A stretch of 64,000 bases of DNA from Celoporthe dispersa. Its lineage: Eukaryota; Ascomycota; Sordariomycetes; Diaporthales; Cryphonectriaceae. Made by a program: the position numbers and the translations under genes. The first letter of the stretch is position 1; every line of letters starts with the position of its first letter. This document shows positions 21,440 through 33,486 of the stretch, one piece after another. The stretch spans positions 124,001-188,000 of the forward strand of contig WAID01000014.1 in assembly GCA_016584495.1 (NCBI GenBank). The letters run 5' to 3'. Under the pieces are notes generated by a model that did no database searches, was not told the origin of the DNA, and was given only the letters and a program-made list of their open reading frames with translations.

Positions 21440-22542
21440 TAGACCTAGGAGTACTTCAAGAGACAAGGGTCAGCCACTGAGAGGCCCAGTCATGCGCTCT
21501 CCAAGAATCATCCACTTCAACCTCAAAATAGGAGTCGTTGAAGAGACTGCCAGTCGAACCAAGAGAAGGCAAGGGGGTGCATTCTACTGATGCAGCAGGT
21601 GATACTGTTTCGGGCTGCTAGGTGTGAAGAATGGACTGGTAATCATATAGGTAAAGTGTTAAGGAGTCGAGAGAAATGGACGTAAACAGGGCTGTCCAGA
21701 ATGCTGGAGTAAGAAGCACATCTCTGCGAGCGTGAAACGGGCGAGGAGACAGAATACAGACACGAGACCCGTGTGATGAAGCAGAGATGATGGCAGGCAC
21801 GACTTTGCCTTTCTGCGGAGCAGCCCCAGCAGCGCGTGTATGCCCAGTGTCCTCTGCTGGAGTAGACATCGGGTGAAAGCACATATCTGTAGCTGCAGCT
21901 GGACCATGACCGTCCACAGAAGTAGGAAAATTGACATTCTCGAGCTGGTTGCAAGCTGAGTTGGGCCGGGCCTGAGGTGAATCCAGGTCGAGCCCTAAAA
22001 ACAAGCTGAAGGCCATCTCAAAATCCACGCCCGTGACAAGAAGTGCACACAGCCAACACTTGGCCCAGAATGACTTGGCCAACAGCGCGGGAGACGAAGA
22101 AGAACTGACTGGAAGGGAAACACCCCTAGAAAACGGCACACCGGACTTGAGTCTCCAGGTTCTTAGTATCTGGATATCCTGAGAGCCAGAGAGGAATGCA
22201 GCCTTCCTTTCAGATCTGCTGCTTATATTAATTGTTCTAGGTCTCAATGGCTTTTGCCAAAGTACCAAGTACTGACTCGAGTATAGACGTACAGAGCTGG
22301 GTAAGGTTTGTTAAAAAAAAAAAAAAGAAAGAAAAAAGCTAACTTTCAGGCACGACAGCGCATGGCAGGGGTCTTCTTATCGCTATCACTATCGCTATCA
22401 CTAGCATCCTTCAGGGTACTGCTGCCAATTTTTGATCTGACCTCAGCACACCACCAATCCCAATCTCTGACACGATCCTTCTCATCCACCTCAGTGTCAG
22501 CCGACCTGCTGCTTCTGCCATGCCACGGTGAAACATGAAGGG
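21440..22542. other. Divergent promoter region, about 1.1 kb
   Basis: The region lies between the hypothetical gene (-) and the RRM gene (+). It contains an A14 run with purine-rich flank (22313-22335) and an imperfect 12-bp tandem repeat (CGCTATCACTAT-type) at about 22380-22403, just upstream of the RRM gene. A 216-aa open frame on the minus strand (22268-21618) has no ATG start or domain, and I reject it. Confidence 0.4.
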
Positions 22543-24347
22543 ATGAAGAACAAGAAGGCAACCTCCAGTCCACCCTCCCGCCAGCCTCCCCAGGCAGACT
22601 CTGCACACCCCGCAGCAGAGGCAAGCTACTCGCGCCTGCACATCACCCCTCTGGACCCTGGCCTCCTCGGAGTCATTGTGCCACCTGCTGTCCTCCCTCA
22701 TGCCCGCTGCATCTCTTACCACACCATCCAGGCCTTCCCCGAGAGGCCCTACGGCTTCATAGAGCTGCCCTCTGCCGACGCCAACAAGATCAAGAACAAG
22801 CTCAACGGGGCTGTCCTGAGGGGCACCAAGATCCGTGTCGAGCTGGCCCGACCAGACAACATGCCACAGCCATCTCCAGATGCCAAGATGGACCCCTCCT
22901 CCAAGAAGTCCAAGCCTGAGAGGAAGGACAGGAAGGACAGGAAGAGGAAGCGTGACCCCCAAGAGATTGTAGGGATCGAGCTGGAGGAGGGCCGCAAGGT
23001 CAAGCGCGGCTGGACAGTGACACCAGAAGAGGCCCTGGCCAAGAAGGAGAAGGAGAGAAGAGAGGAGAGAAGACTGGCCAAGTCCAAGGACAAAGAAAAG
23101 AAGGAGAAAAAGGACAAGAAGAAGAAGAAGGCCAGAGAACCCGAGTCACTCTACTCTGGAGTGCCTGAGTGCCTGGTCAAAACCCAGCTGCCACCAAATA
23201 GGATTGATGTGGCAGATCCTGCAGCCACAGGTCACAAGAAGAGATCCAAGAAGAACAAGACGAAAGAAATTGTGGTCCATGAGTTTGAGAGGAACACCAA
23301 GTTCCCGACATTCCTCAAACCCGCTCCAGCAGCTCCCACATCGGCAAAAGAGGCAAAGGAGGAGACCTCCTTCGTGGAGGGCAAGGGATGGGTTGGTGAT
23401 GATGGCACAGTTGTGGAGGAGGTCAAGAGCACCAGGCCCAAGGCTTTCCCCAAGATCCAGGCCAACCAATCACGGACCCCCAAACCAGATAAGACAGCAC
23501 AAGAAGACGACACCAGCAGCAGCAGCGGTGATAGCAGCAGCAGCATCGACAGCTCATCAGCGGATGAGTCTGAAGCTGAACCCCGCCGTGCCAAACAGAT
23601 GAGCACCAACAAAGAGGCCATCCCTTCTCCCTTTCACAGCCCCACAGCTGCACCTTCTGCAACAGAGCTGGACCAGACAAGGCCAGCATCTTCAGGCTCG
23701 CTAAAGAGCCTCACTATCCAGATACCACCGGCAACCCCAACACCCGGCTCCACCAAGGTACATCCCCTCGAAGCTTTGTACAAGCGGCAGAAAGGAGAGC
23801 AGACTGCCAACAATGACAACACTGAGGCTGCTGAGGCTGAGCCCTTTTCCTTCTTTGGCGCCCATGGAGAGGATATTGACAGCGATGAGGATCTGGAGGG
23901 GGAGGGCAACACTCTGGGCACTGATCCTGCTGCCGTGGACAGCCTGGTGGTGCCCCCCAGGGCCCCCAAGTACCCATGACCCCCTTCACCAAGCAAGACT
24001 TCGAGTGGAGGAACACCAGAAGCGCCGCCCCTACTCCAGACACTGCTCATCCCAGCAGGATCTCGCGGTTCTGGCCCCTGAGGGGTGATGAGGATAATGC
24101 TCTGGATGATGTCCAGGAGGACACCAGGGAAGAAGATGACAATGATGAGGACGCAGCTGGCCACCACAGCGGTGCTCCAGGTGGCGAGGAAGCTGTGGAG
24201 GGGGCCACCAACCCCAATACAGATTTCCAGAAGTGGTTCTGGGAACATCGTGGTGATCTCAACAGGTCATGGAAGAAGAGGAGAAAGCTGGCTGCCAAGG
24301 AAAAGAGGTATCGAGACAACAAGGCCAGGGCAGACAGAGCCATCTAG
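22543..24347 (+). CDS. RRM-domain nucleolar protein (Nop8-like), frameshifted
   Basis: Frames 22543-23979 and about 23970-24347 together give about 601 aa. An N-terminal RRM spans residues about 29-105 (RLHITPLDPGLL...YGFIELPSADANKIKNKLNGAVLRGTKIRVELARP). Long Lys/Glu-rich and Ser/Asp-rich stretches follow, then a conserved HPLEALYKRQK, a PFSFFG motif, and a C-terminal PFTKQDFEWRNTRSAAPTPDTAHPSR and FQKWFWEHRGDLNRSWKKRRKLA block. This layout is typical of fungal Nop8-like proteins in 60S ribosome assembly. The frame changes in the C-rich stretch 23953-23976, where one C appears to be missing. Adding one base makes the total a multiple of three. I start at the ATG at 22543, because the frame upstream begins with GTG. 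Confidence 0.75.
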
Positions 24348-24701
24348 ACAACCAGCAAGGTTTGGTTTCCTGTGGCAAGAAACCTGGCATTCAATTTTCA
24401 TTTTCATTGTCTCCCATGTTCATTTCTATTCCTGTGTCTGCTTTGATTGATGTCCCTTTTTGTCTGTGATTCGTCCATGCCAAATGCTGTGGTGCAGCCC
24501 AGACAATGAGCTGACAAGCTCCCGGACTCCATGCAGTTGTTCCTTCCTCGATATCTATTGCTAATGTTTTCTGGGGGGGAAAGAACAGGGTTGGTGAGAG
24601 TGGTTAGTTTGGCCTTCCCCCTTGGGGACTAAATAGGCCATTGGTGCCACTTGCCACTTGCCAGCTGCCAGTCACCTCCTGCTCCTGGCCATCCCACCTG
24701 C
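24348..24701. other. Convergent intergenic region
   Basis: This stretch lies between two convergent stop codons and is presumably 3' UTR on both sides. A tandem TGCCACTTGCCACTTGCCAGCTGCCAG repeat lies near 24645-24670. Nothing else is seen. Confidence 0.4.
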
Positions 24702-26474
24702 TCAGGCCTTTCCTCTGCCACTCTCATCATCCATCACAGTCTGGTTTCCCACCTCATGGCCAGCCTCCAGAGGGCTGTACACCAGGTGCTCCTCATGATG
24801 CTCATTGTGAGCACTGCTGGTGGTGGCGTCAGTCTGGGCCATGGAGTGGTTCGATGTAGCCTGGTGGAGCAAGTGCTCCATTGAGGCCTCCCTGCCTCGA
24901 GCCTGAGGGGCCAGGACCTCATGTGTATTTCCCTCCTGTCCATGCTGGTTCAGGCTGGGCAGTCGAGACAGGACACCGCCATCGGAGCTCTCGTGGTCAG
25001 GTGTCACCGGCAGGGGCTTGGTCTGGTCGAAGCGGCCTGCAGAGCTGTGGTGTCCATGGTGACCAGCGCCTGCAGCTTCGATATCACGCTGCGAGATGGC
25101 CGAGGGGGCCAGTGGGAACCGTCGCAGGAGGCTGGTCTGCTGCAGAGGCAACGACGAGGCCTCACCAGGGAAGCCCAGTCGTGCCTGTGGTGCGAACATC
25201 CTGTCCGAGACCAAGACGCGTCCAACGCCTTGACCACCAGCTACACTGTTCCGATAAAACTCCTCCAGCTCAAACTCCTTAGGCTGAGATGCGTGGATAG
25301 ATTGGTGGTGGTGGTGGTGGTGGTGGCGGCGGCGGCGACCACCCGTGTAGTCGAATTTGAGGGCGAACGGGAGACACTTGTTACCTCTGCGGAGGATGCA
25401 CATCAAGATAGAGCCACTGCAGAGCAGGAGGGCGACGCTCATGGTGCACCAGGCGATGTTGATAGGGGTAGGGCCGATGTTGCCGTTGTTCTGCCTTGTG
25501 ACCATCAGCGTGACGACTACCACCAGGGCGACCATGCTGAACCCGAAGACGCAGAGCACGGTGAAGAAGATGGCAAGCATCGTTGTGTTGGCCCATTCGA
25601 GGAGCCCAGGCTCGCGGCGGGCCTGCTGCTGCCGTCCGTGCTGGTAGTGGGTGTTGCGCATGTAGCCTGGTCCGTTGCGTGGGAGCACGTAAGGTGGTAC
25701 ACCACCAGCCTGGCCCATAATACCAGATGGTCCAACGCGGGGGTCGGCAGGGCCGGGCCGCTGGTCCCCGAAGGAAGGGAACGGGGTCAAAGGGCGTCGC
25801 GGGACGCGAGGTCGCGGCGTGGTGTTGACAGATGGAACCCATCTGATGGCTCCGCGGCGCATCAGCTGGGGCGGCTCAGGTCCGCAGCCCATGATCTCGA
25901 AGGAGCTGGGTCGGCGCTCCATATGAGGAGCCTGTGGGTTGGTAACCTGTTCGTCCGAGTGTTGAGGCTGGTCAGAACCATCTTGGGTTGAAGCTGGGGA
26001 CCGAGGGTCCTCCAGCTGGCGCTGCTGCAGTTCATTATGCGTCTGTTGCTGGCCAGGCCCATGTTGGACAGCGGCTGTGGACTGAGAGCCCTGCGGCTGC
26101 TGCAGATTGGTGTGCTCCTCAGGCTCAACAGGGAGGCTGGACTGCTGCGGCTTCTGGTGCTGACTCGCAGAAGCCGACTCGGATTGTTTATTGTCATTGT
26201 TCCTCACAGCCACAGACATTGTGAAGAATGAACCAGGATGCTCGTGGAGAGCGAGCAACTCAGCCACCAAGGCAGGACCTGGACGACAACTGAGAGTGGG
26301 TTGCTGGTGGGTTGGGGCCTCGCCGGACAGTCTTCCAGTAGAGGACATGTCAGAGACTGACATTCTGTGCTCCTCGTCGTTGGCTGTGATGGAGCCAGCT
26401 GGAGAAACCATGGGCGACACGGGCTGGGCTGTCTCCTTGGCCTGAGCAGGCTGTTGAGTGCTTGGTGCAGACAT
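24702..26474 (-). CDS. Hypothetical two-TM membrane protein
   Basis: Single open frame, 590 aa, starting at the ATG at 26474 (MSAPSTQQ). The first 290 residues are Gln/Pro/Ser-rich and probably disordered. Two hydrophobic segments follow: TTMLAIFFTVLCVFGFSMVAL... (about 318-343) and INIAWCTMSVALLLCSGSILMCIL (about 357-380). The C-terminal tail is cytoplasmic-looking and His-rich, with seven consecutive His. No family is recognised. A pair of ACGCGT elements lies about 310 bp upstream. The frame is intact and codon use matches the neighbours, so I consider it real. Confidence 0.7.
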   Translation of the reverse strand: MSAPSTQQPAQAKETAQPVSPMVSPAGSITANDEEHRMSVSDMSSTGRLSGEAPTHQQPTLSCRPGPALVAELLALHEHPGSFFTMSVAVRNNDNKQSESASASQHQKPQQSSLPVEPEEHTNLQQPQGSQSTAAVQHGPGQQQTHNELQQRQLEDPRSPASTQDGSDQPQHSDEQVTNPQAPHMERRPSSFEIMGCGPEPPQLMRRGAIRWVPSVNTTPRPRVPRRPLTPFPSFGDQRPGPADPRVGPSGIMGQAGGVPPYVLPRNGPGYMRNTHYQHGRQQQARREPGLLEWANTTMLAIFFTVLCVFGFSMVALVVVVTLMVTRQNNGNIGPTPINIAWCTMSVALLLCSGSILMCILRRGNKCLPFALKFDYTGGRRRRHHHHHHHQSIHASQPKEFELEEFYRNSVAGGQGVGRVLVSDRMFAPQARLGFPGEASSLPLQQTSLLRRFPLAPSAISQRDIEAAGAGHHGHHSSAGRFDQTKPLPVTPDHESSDGGVLSRLPSLNQHGQEGNTHEVLAPQARGREASMEHLLHQATSNHSMAQTDATTSSAHNEHHEEHLVYSPLEAGHEVGNQTVMDDESGRGKA

Positions 26475-28073
26475 CTTGGGCCTAAAGTTGTTCAGCCTGA
26501 TGATCAGCAGGTGTTTGCTCCAAGGTACCAACAGGCTATAGACAAGAGGGGCACCTGTACAGAAGAAATGATGGAACGAAAAGAGAAGACCTACCTGGAG
26601 GGATGGCTATCCTGTTGAAGAAGCTTGTGAACCTGTAAGGCAAGACAAGCCATGCGACATAGCAGGGTCTGATTCACTTGATCAGAGTTGTGAAGCTAAG
26701 AGTTTTTGGTGATGGAACAGTCTCTTGAAGACTGTGGCACTGCTTGAGTAGAAAAGGTGCAGGTAAGTAGGTGGTGATATCAGACGCGTCGGACGCGTCT
26801 CTTGCGCATCAAAACACTTGGGTGGTGATGGTGGGTAAAAGGACATACACAAAGCCTAGCTGGTTTGAGATGGGTGAGAAGACAACAAGAGGATCTCTGG
26901 TAGTGCTGAGGACTCCAGGAAAGCTTGAGGGCTCGGTCAGAAAGAAATGAGGGAGGCGGGCATCTGCACGAGCCTGGAGGATGTTGGGATCGATAGCACA
27001 CCTTGAGGTGAAGATACTCCAGCACAGGAGGATGAGTTTGTCGTTTCTTGGTCAGGGTTACGGGGTCGAGATCTTTTCTGTGAGATTGAAACAATAGCGC
27101 CCTGGTCTTGGAGGTGATGGTTGGAAGAATCAAGAGTGATATCTTTTGGAAGGAGGAGGGAAGTCTGAACAAGAACAGAGAAAATGGGAGTTGGGGTGCG
27201 GGATGGAGATGGGAGTTGACTTCAAAAGAGAAGATGGAAAAGATGAGGTTGTGTTGAAGGTATGCAGAAACCAAAGCTGCTGGCTTCCAAGTTTGGCAGT
27301 CGAGGAGTTAGGAGGGAAATGTCCAGATTCTTTTGTCTGAAGTATGGTGCTGGAGAAGTGAAATCCGCTCTGTATGTTCAGCATGGCAGGGCTGCATTTA
27401 CGTAAGCTGCACCAAGAATCAAGGATAGTACTTGAATCTGGTTCCATTCGCAGCCAGTAGTTATCATGTCACTAGTGATGAATATGTATTTATGGCTCGA
27501 GGTGGTTCTGTATGCCCATCAAATGAGTCTATTCCCAGATTATGTCCCACATCAGAGGCAAAGCCTGGCAGAGTCAAGTGATTCTATGTTGATATGGGAG
27601 AATACAAATTCAACTATACATGGAGAAATATTGTTCAATTCTTCTGCTATTATAATTCTTAAGAATTTAGTGAAAAGGGGATTCATGCATGAGCAGCCTC
27701 AGAGGTGATCTTGATATTCCGATATCCAAATAAAAAGCCACCAGAGTAAGTACTTAGTGATGTCCCATGCTAGGCAACTTACACAGGGCTCCTTGCAGGG
27801 GATTTGACAGGGATGCGCGCTGCAGATCACATGGAGCACCCACTGTAGCCCATACTAGTTAGTCATGCTCAGTAGGCTCCTGGCCGCAGCAGTCACTACG
27901 TCATTAGCGCTCATCAGTGAGGCTACTGGCACCTTCAACAACTTCTCTAGCTGGAGCGCGTCTGGCCCAGATCACCCAGTTCACTCTTCACCCAGGCTGT
28001 CTTGCCAGGCTTTCCCCCCTCCAGGGAGCATCTTGGGTATGTCACACCACATAACACCAACCAACTGCTTGAT
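26475..28073. other. Divergent promoter region, 1.6 kb
   Basis: This region separates the two-TM protein (-) and the ADCK-like kinase (+). It contains a paired MCB element at 26784-26798 (listed separately) and an A/T-rich block at 27460-27740. A short open frame starting at 27865 resembles a hydrophobic leader but does not join the kinase frame, and I do not call it. No RNA gene is seen. Confidence 0.4.
26784..26798. promoter_or_regulatory. Tandem MCB elements (two ACGCGT)
   Basis: ACGCGT occurs twice at 9-bp spacing (26784-26789 and 26793-26798), about 310 bp upstream of the start codon of the minus-strand two-TM gene. ACGCGT is the MluI cell-cycle box bound by MBF/DSC1 in yeasts. Regulation is inferred from the motif only. 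Confidence 0.5.
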
Positions 28074-30453
28074 ATGAGGCCCCTCCTCTCCTTTGTGCGA
28101 GGGCAGCCCTCATGCCTCCGGATTCGCCCGTCCAGCCTGACCCTTCCGAGATGCCCTTGTCCGACTGCGCAACCGATCTTCCCGAAGAGATGGGCGTCTG
28201 AGGCTTCGAACCGCGAGAGCTCGTGGCAGTGGCAACGTCTACAGCAACGACGACAACAACAACAACAATCATGCCAATCGCGGAGACAGCCACGGTGGCA
28301 CTGGCACGGGAGTGGTTCGCGGCGAGGAGCCGGCCCGCGGCACATCCCACCCCTCCTGGCTGCCTCCAGCGGCGCTGCCCTGGGTACGGCTGCCTTTGTC
28401 GAGATCTCCGAGGACATGGATGCGAGGGACGGGGAGACGGGAGAGACGCGCATGCTCGAGGCGTCCCGCGCAGAGATCTCCAAAGAGCTCGATCCCAACG
28501 ATCGGGGCCTCTCGCGCCTGCGCCACGGGATCGTTTTGCTTCTGGACCTCTATATATGGGAGCCTCTCTGCACTGGTGTCCGCTTCCTTCACCTCGCCGT
28601 CATCTTCGTGCCTGTCCTCCTGGCTGTTCCGGTCATGTGGCTCGGTAGGCGACAGAAGGACCGTGATAACGAGAGGACAGGCACGCTGTGGTGGTACAAT
28701 TTCCTCGTCAAGAGCATGGAGTGGGCTGGCCCGGCCTTCATCAAGGTGCGTACAGCCAGACTGGAGGGCGCTTGTTCTCCCGACACGTCCAGCAGCTGAC
28801 AAGTCTGCCAACAACAACAGTTGGGCCAGTGGGCCGCCTCCCGTTCCGATATCTTCCCGACCGAGATGTGCGACATCATGTCCAAGCTACACTCCAATGC
28901 GCCAGCCCACTCCTTGCACGCCACGAGGCGCATCGTGCAGGCCGCATTTGGCGGGCGGGCCTTTGGCGACATCTTTGACGAGTTCGACGAGAAGCCCCTT
29001 GGCGTGGGAGCCATTGCCCAGGTGTACAAGGCCAAGCTGAAGCCTGACCTGGCCGTACCAGGGGACGTCGACCTCCTCGAGGATGGATCCCAGGGCATCC
29101 TGCGCCATAACATGACCAGGGTGACCAAGAACGTGGGCACGGTCCTGAAGAGCACGCCCAAGCGGGTGCCCTCGTCTTATGTTGCCGTCAAGGTCCTGCA
29201 CCCCGGCGTTGAGCGCACCGTCCGCCGGGACCTGCGCATTATGGGCTTCTTTGCGTCCCTCCTGAACGCCATACCGACCATCGAGTGGCTCTCGCTGCCT
29301 GACGAGGTGAGCCAGTTCGGCGAGATGATGAAGCTGCAGCTGGACATGCGCATCGAGGCTGCCAACCTGGCCATCTTCCGCAGGAACTTCAAGAACCGCC
29401 CCACGGCATGGTTCCCGTTCCCATACTCGGAGTTCACCACGCGAAACGTCCTGGTGGAGGAGTTCGCCCAGGGCATCCCGCTGGCGGATTTCATGGAGAA
29501 CGGGGCCGGCATCTTCCAGCAGGATATTGCCTCTGGGGGTCTGGACGCCTTCCTCCGCATGCTGCTGCTGGACAATTTCGTCCATGCCGACCTGCACCCG
29601 GGAAACATCATGGTGCGCTTCTATGAGGCCGCGAGACCTGATCTGCCCTCCGTGTCGCTCCACCTCCGGCATCAGGACGGCGAAGACCAGGCACACCCCC
29701 CTGGCCAGAACGATGTCACAGAGCAGGTCCTGGCGAGGCTGCGGCCGTTCCGGCACGGAAAGGACTCTGAGGCGTGGAACAGAGAACTGACCAGGCTCGA
29801 CCGGGAGGGCTACCGCCCGCAGCTGATCTTCATCGATACGGGGCTCGTCACAGAGCTCAACGAGACGAACCGCCGCAACTTTCTGGACCTCTTCCGGGCC
29901 GTTGCCGAGTTCGACGGCTACAAGGCTGGGCATCTGATGTGCGAGCGCTGCCGCCAGCCCGAGGCCGTCATGGACAAGGAGGTATTCGCGCTCAGGATGC
30001 AGCACCTGGTGCTCAGCGTCAAGAGCCGCACCCTGGCCCTGGGCAACGTCAAGATCGGCGATATCCTGCAGGAAGTCCTCGGCATGGTGCGCAGCCACCA
30101 CGTCCGGCTCGAGGGCGACTTTGTCAACGTCGTCATCAGCATCCTGCTCCTCGAGGGTATCGGGCGCAACCTCGATCCCGAGATGGACCTCCTCAGCAGC
30201 AGCCTGCCCATCCTGCGGCAGCTGAGTGCCCAGCAGGGCAAGGGTATGGCCCAGCAGGGCGACTTCAGCATGCTCATGGTGTGGCTGGGCCTGGAGACGA
30301 GGAGGTTCCTCCAGATAAGCTTTGAAGATGTGAGCTCTTCCCTGTCCTAACCTATACTTAGCACTATTCTTTTGAGATGCCAAAGACTAATGTTTGTCTA
30401 CTACTCAGGTGGAGAGATGTGTAAAGTATGATCTCCTCTCACCCAATGTTTGA
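28074..30453 (+). CDS. UbiB/ADCK-family atypical kinase (mitochondrial, ADCK2-like)
   Basis: Exons are 28074-28745, 28821-30329 and 30409-30453 (741 aa), with introns of 75 and 79 nt. The N-terminus is Arg-rich and plausible as a mitochondrial presequence. A hydrophobic segment LAVIFVPVLLAVPVMWLG follows. The family core is clear: AFIKLGQWAASRSDIFP (KxGQ), GVGAIAQVYKA (Ala-rich loop), the VAVKVLHPG lysine (about 348), HADLHPGNIMV catalytic loop and FIDTGLV in place of DFG. The last exon encodes VERCVKYDLLSPNV, the expected C-terminus. UbiB proteins support coenzyme Q and mitochondrial lipid metabolism through an ATPase-like activity. The stretch 28190-28370 is low-complexity and open in all three frames, so the residue sequence there is uncertain. 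A leading exon upstream cannot be excluded. Confidence 0.88.
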
Positions 30454-31152
30454 GCTCGCAAGAGACTCATGGTTTGGATCTTGTGAACACAATGTATCAT
30501 ATTATACGTGTATGTATATATATAAAAAGACAGGCTGGCATGAGTGGCGCACAGTGTTTCCTCAAGGAAGATATCCTTTTAGAGGGGACGATAGGGGATG
30601 TGGCCAATATGGGTTCCTACATAGATGGATAAATACAGCAGAGATAAAGGAGGGTGCCCTATAGACAGTTGCAATCATAATGATATTGATGAGAACACTG
30701 AAAAGAGGCTGGATCACGTAGCAATACTGGTGTTTCCATGTATCAGCCCCAGCAGCAGGAACAAGGTACTTTTTTCCCTTGCATGCAGCTGCTGAATCCC
30801 TTTCTTGCCGTTTGCACAACAAACAGCCACATCTTTATTCACCTGGGTTTCAATCTTTTCCTTTTTTTTTTTTTGATCTTATTTATCCTTCTCCGCTGGA
30901 GCTCACTGCAGCAGGTATGACGAGACATTCACCAACCTCTCTAGCCCCAAACTTCTCTCTCGTCTGTGCCTTTTGTTTATTTTTTTTGGTTTCCACAACC
31001 AAAAACTTACCCCGACAACAGACCAGCAGCAGCATTTCTGTTCTCCAACCCCCAGCCCAAGCCACAGCACAGAGAGCCCTCTTGACAGCAGCAGAGGCCA
31101 CCACAGACTTCACACTGGTTCTTTCCTCTTCCAGTCCCCATCCGCATCAGAC
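30454..31152. other. Intergenic region
   Basis: This stretch separates two genes on the same strand. A TA-rich tract lies near 30505-30525 and T-rich runs at 30863-30874 and 30978-30988. No ORF is supported. The last about 200 bp is the leader of the next gene. Confidence 0.4.
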
Positions 31153-33020
31153 ATGTCCAGCCCTGCCTCAACTGACTGGGTAGCCAAAGCTGCAAGGCTC
31201 AAGGAGGAGCTCTTGTTGTCACGGCGGAAGGGAGCACCAACAGCTGCTGCTGCTGCTGCTGCTGCCTCCCCACACAGCAACAGCACGGAGCCAGCTGCCC
31301 GGGCCAGTGTCCCATCTGACAAAGGCCCTCATCAGACCAGAACAGCAGGCTCATCTGGTGGGCCTCAGACACCAGCTACTGCTGCCAACAAAGAGCAGGG
31401 ACGTGATCAGCACACCAAGAAGGCCATGCCTGACGAGAAGCTGATTAAAGCTGCAGGACCACCTGCCCCAAAGGATCTGCCCTCAAAGCCATTCAAGCTG
31501 TGCACTGACGACAAGGCATCACCAGAGGGCGGTGCTAAGAAAAGCCCCTCCCAGACCGGCTCGGTTGTGATCCCAGTTGCAGCCAGCGCTGGGACGGCTG
31601 AGGCACCCAGCAACAAGACGGCCACAGTCCCAAACAAGGCCAAGAACATGTGGAACAACTCTCAGCACCGAAAGACGCGTACTGAGACCGTCACAGGCAC
31701 CGCGGCCCCCAGCGCAACCGGCCCAGCAGGCGCGTCCTGCGCGCAGACAAAGACCTCCACCACATCTTCGCAGAAGCGATCCTCTCCTCCGCCCCCACAG
31801 GCCCCTTCCGCTATGCGCGAGAACTCAGCATCGTCCCGAGCTGGGACTTCTTCATCCTCCATGCCGGTGGCTCCTCCTCTCCCAGCACCGAAGCAGGAGG
31901 GCAAGCTAGGCCACACTTCCCACCCGACCTCTCAAGACAGCCAACCCACTCCTGCCGAAGTTGCCAAGGAGGGCGCAGAACGCCCCGATCCGCGACCCGA
32001 CTCCCGTGCCGTGGAGGAGCTGATCAGGCAGGAGAGAAACGTAGCTGCGCAGGGAGCTGCCACGAAGCACGCGTCGTGGACTTCTTCTCCCTGGCCTTCA
32101 CGGCTGCCCAGCCCCTTGCGCTTTGAACCGTCTGGCCTCAACACGAGCCGCCATAACACGCGCTCTCAGCTGCACCAAATCATCGCCTATGATCGTGACC
32201 TGAGAGACTGGCTTGAATTTACCGGGTCCGTCTGTGTCCTCCATCAAACCTCGTTTTGATCTCGTCTCCCCCTTCCCCCCTCCCCCAAACACGCACACAC
32301 ACTTCCCCTTCTATGGTCCTTCAGAACACCCCAGGATCTGCTCTTCCTTCGCATCTATATGTTGAGATGAAATACTGACCTTGGGCATGTCCACTAGATG
32401 GAACGACCCCGAGTTTCGATACCAGGAGCTGCGACGCCAGCGTCGGCTGGCCGAGATCGACAGGGAGAGGGCTGAGCTCGAGGACGAGGGACGACGTGAC
32501 AACAGGAACCGGTGTGACCGTGCCGCGTCTGGGCACACACACCTTCCAAACTGGCAGTTGCCGCCCTCACCGCGCCCGCTCCGATTCGACTTCAGCGAGC
32601 GCAATGCCGGTCGAGAGCTCTTCAGCCCCAGCCCCGACAGGCGCGTGCTCCACCAGCCCGACCAGGTCTCTGGGCTCAAGCGGGGCCAGGACGAGGAGTC
32701 TTGGGACAGAGGCCCGCGTAAGGTGTTTCGGTCCGACAACACCAGAGGCCATTCGGGTGGTTACCGCCGCGGATCGTCGACCTTCAACCAGCGGGGACGC
32801 GGTGGCTATCATTCCTCCAAGTCTGGTAAGCATGAAACCCAGTTCTGGCTTGAGCCCCTTGGGACGCCTGGATGGAGCTGACTGCTTTTTCCTAGGCCGT
32901 GGTTCGCACACTATCCCGGCCTCGCCCACGCGAGCTGAGAGTCCTCGATCCAGTGTGCGCGATCCCGACCCTGCCGACCGCGGCACGGAGGAGGCTGGTG
33001 GCCCCAAACTCCGGTACTAA
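31153..33020 (+). CDS. Hypothetical Ser/Pro-rich protein with basic RG-rich C-terminus
   Basis: Exons are 31153-32225, 32398-32825 and 32896-33020 (541 aa), with introns of 172 and 70 nt. Each junction is in phase. The N-terminus begins MSSPASTDWVAKAARLKEELLLSRRK, then an eight-Ala run and about 270 residues of disordered Ser/Pro/Thr/Lys. The conserved-looking part is near exon 1/2: QIIAYDRDLRDWLEFTGWNDPEFRYQELRRQRRLAEIDRERAEL, probably a helical module. The C-terminus has RGRGGY and other Arg/Gly repeats that suggest RNA binding. No known family is recognised. The frame is intact. Confidence 0.7.
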
Positions 33021-33486
33021 GTAGGTTACAGAAGTACTGAGTCACCGCGGCTGGCGTGTATACGTACTATTGCGAGGTGGCTGCAGGTCTCTCGGCCCTC
33101 TCTTGGCCTGCCTGCGAGGCGAGACAGCTGCCTCATGGCTACAACAAATCACACGACAGCCGTTAAAAAAATAAAACAAAAATGATAAAAAAGAAAAGGT
33201 CAAAAACAAAGAAGATAGGAGAAAAGAAAATACACGCTGTTGTTATTCCGATCTTTTCCAGGCACAGCAGATCGTTGCGGAGGTGTCTCATCACGGTCAC
33301 AGCCTTTCTCTTTTGAAGCTGATGGAAGATCGGTCCACGAGAGTCACTCTGAGAGCAGTATATTTGGGAGGAAGAGGGTACCGCGTCTGTGGAGTCGTGG
33401 CCCCTGGGCTCGTATGACAAGCTGGTCAGCCTCCTGCCCTGGTGGAGAGGTGTTATCTTGGCGCCCTACACTACAGCCACGACAGC
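33021..33486. other. Convergent intergenic region
   Basis: This stretch lies between two convergent stop codons. It contains a purine-rich block (AAAAAAG-type) at 33165-33235. Nothing further is seen. Confidence 0.4.

Noticed and set aside
21618..22268. A 216-aa minus-strand frame upstream of the hypothetical gene at 20393-21439
   Set aside because: No ATG, no recognisable domain, and it spans the divergent promoter region; it could be leader sequence. Could not be supported.
28887..30383. A 498-aa open frame on the minus strand opposite the ADCK-like kinase
   Set aside because: It exactly mirrors a well-supported gene; long antisense frames arise from high GC at third positions. It shows no domain and no independent start signal.
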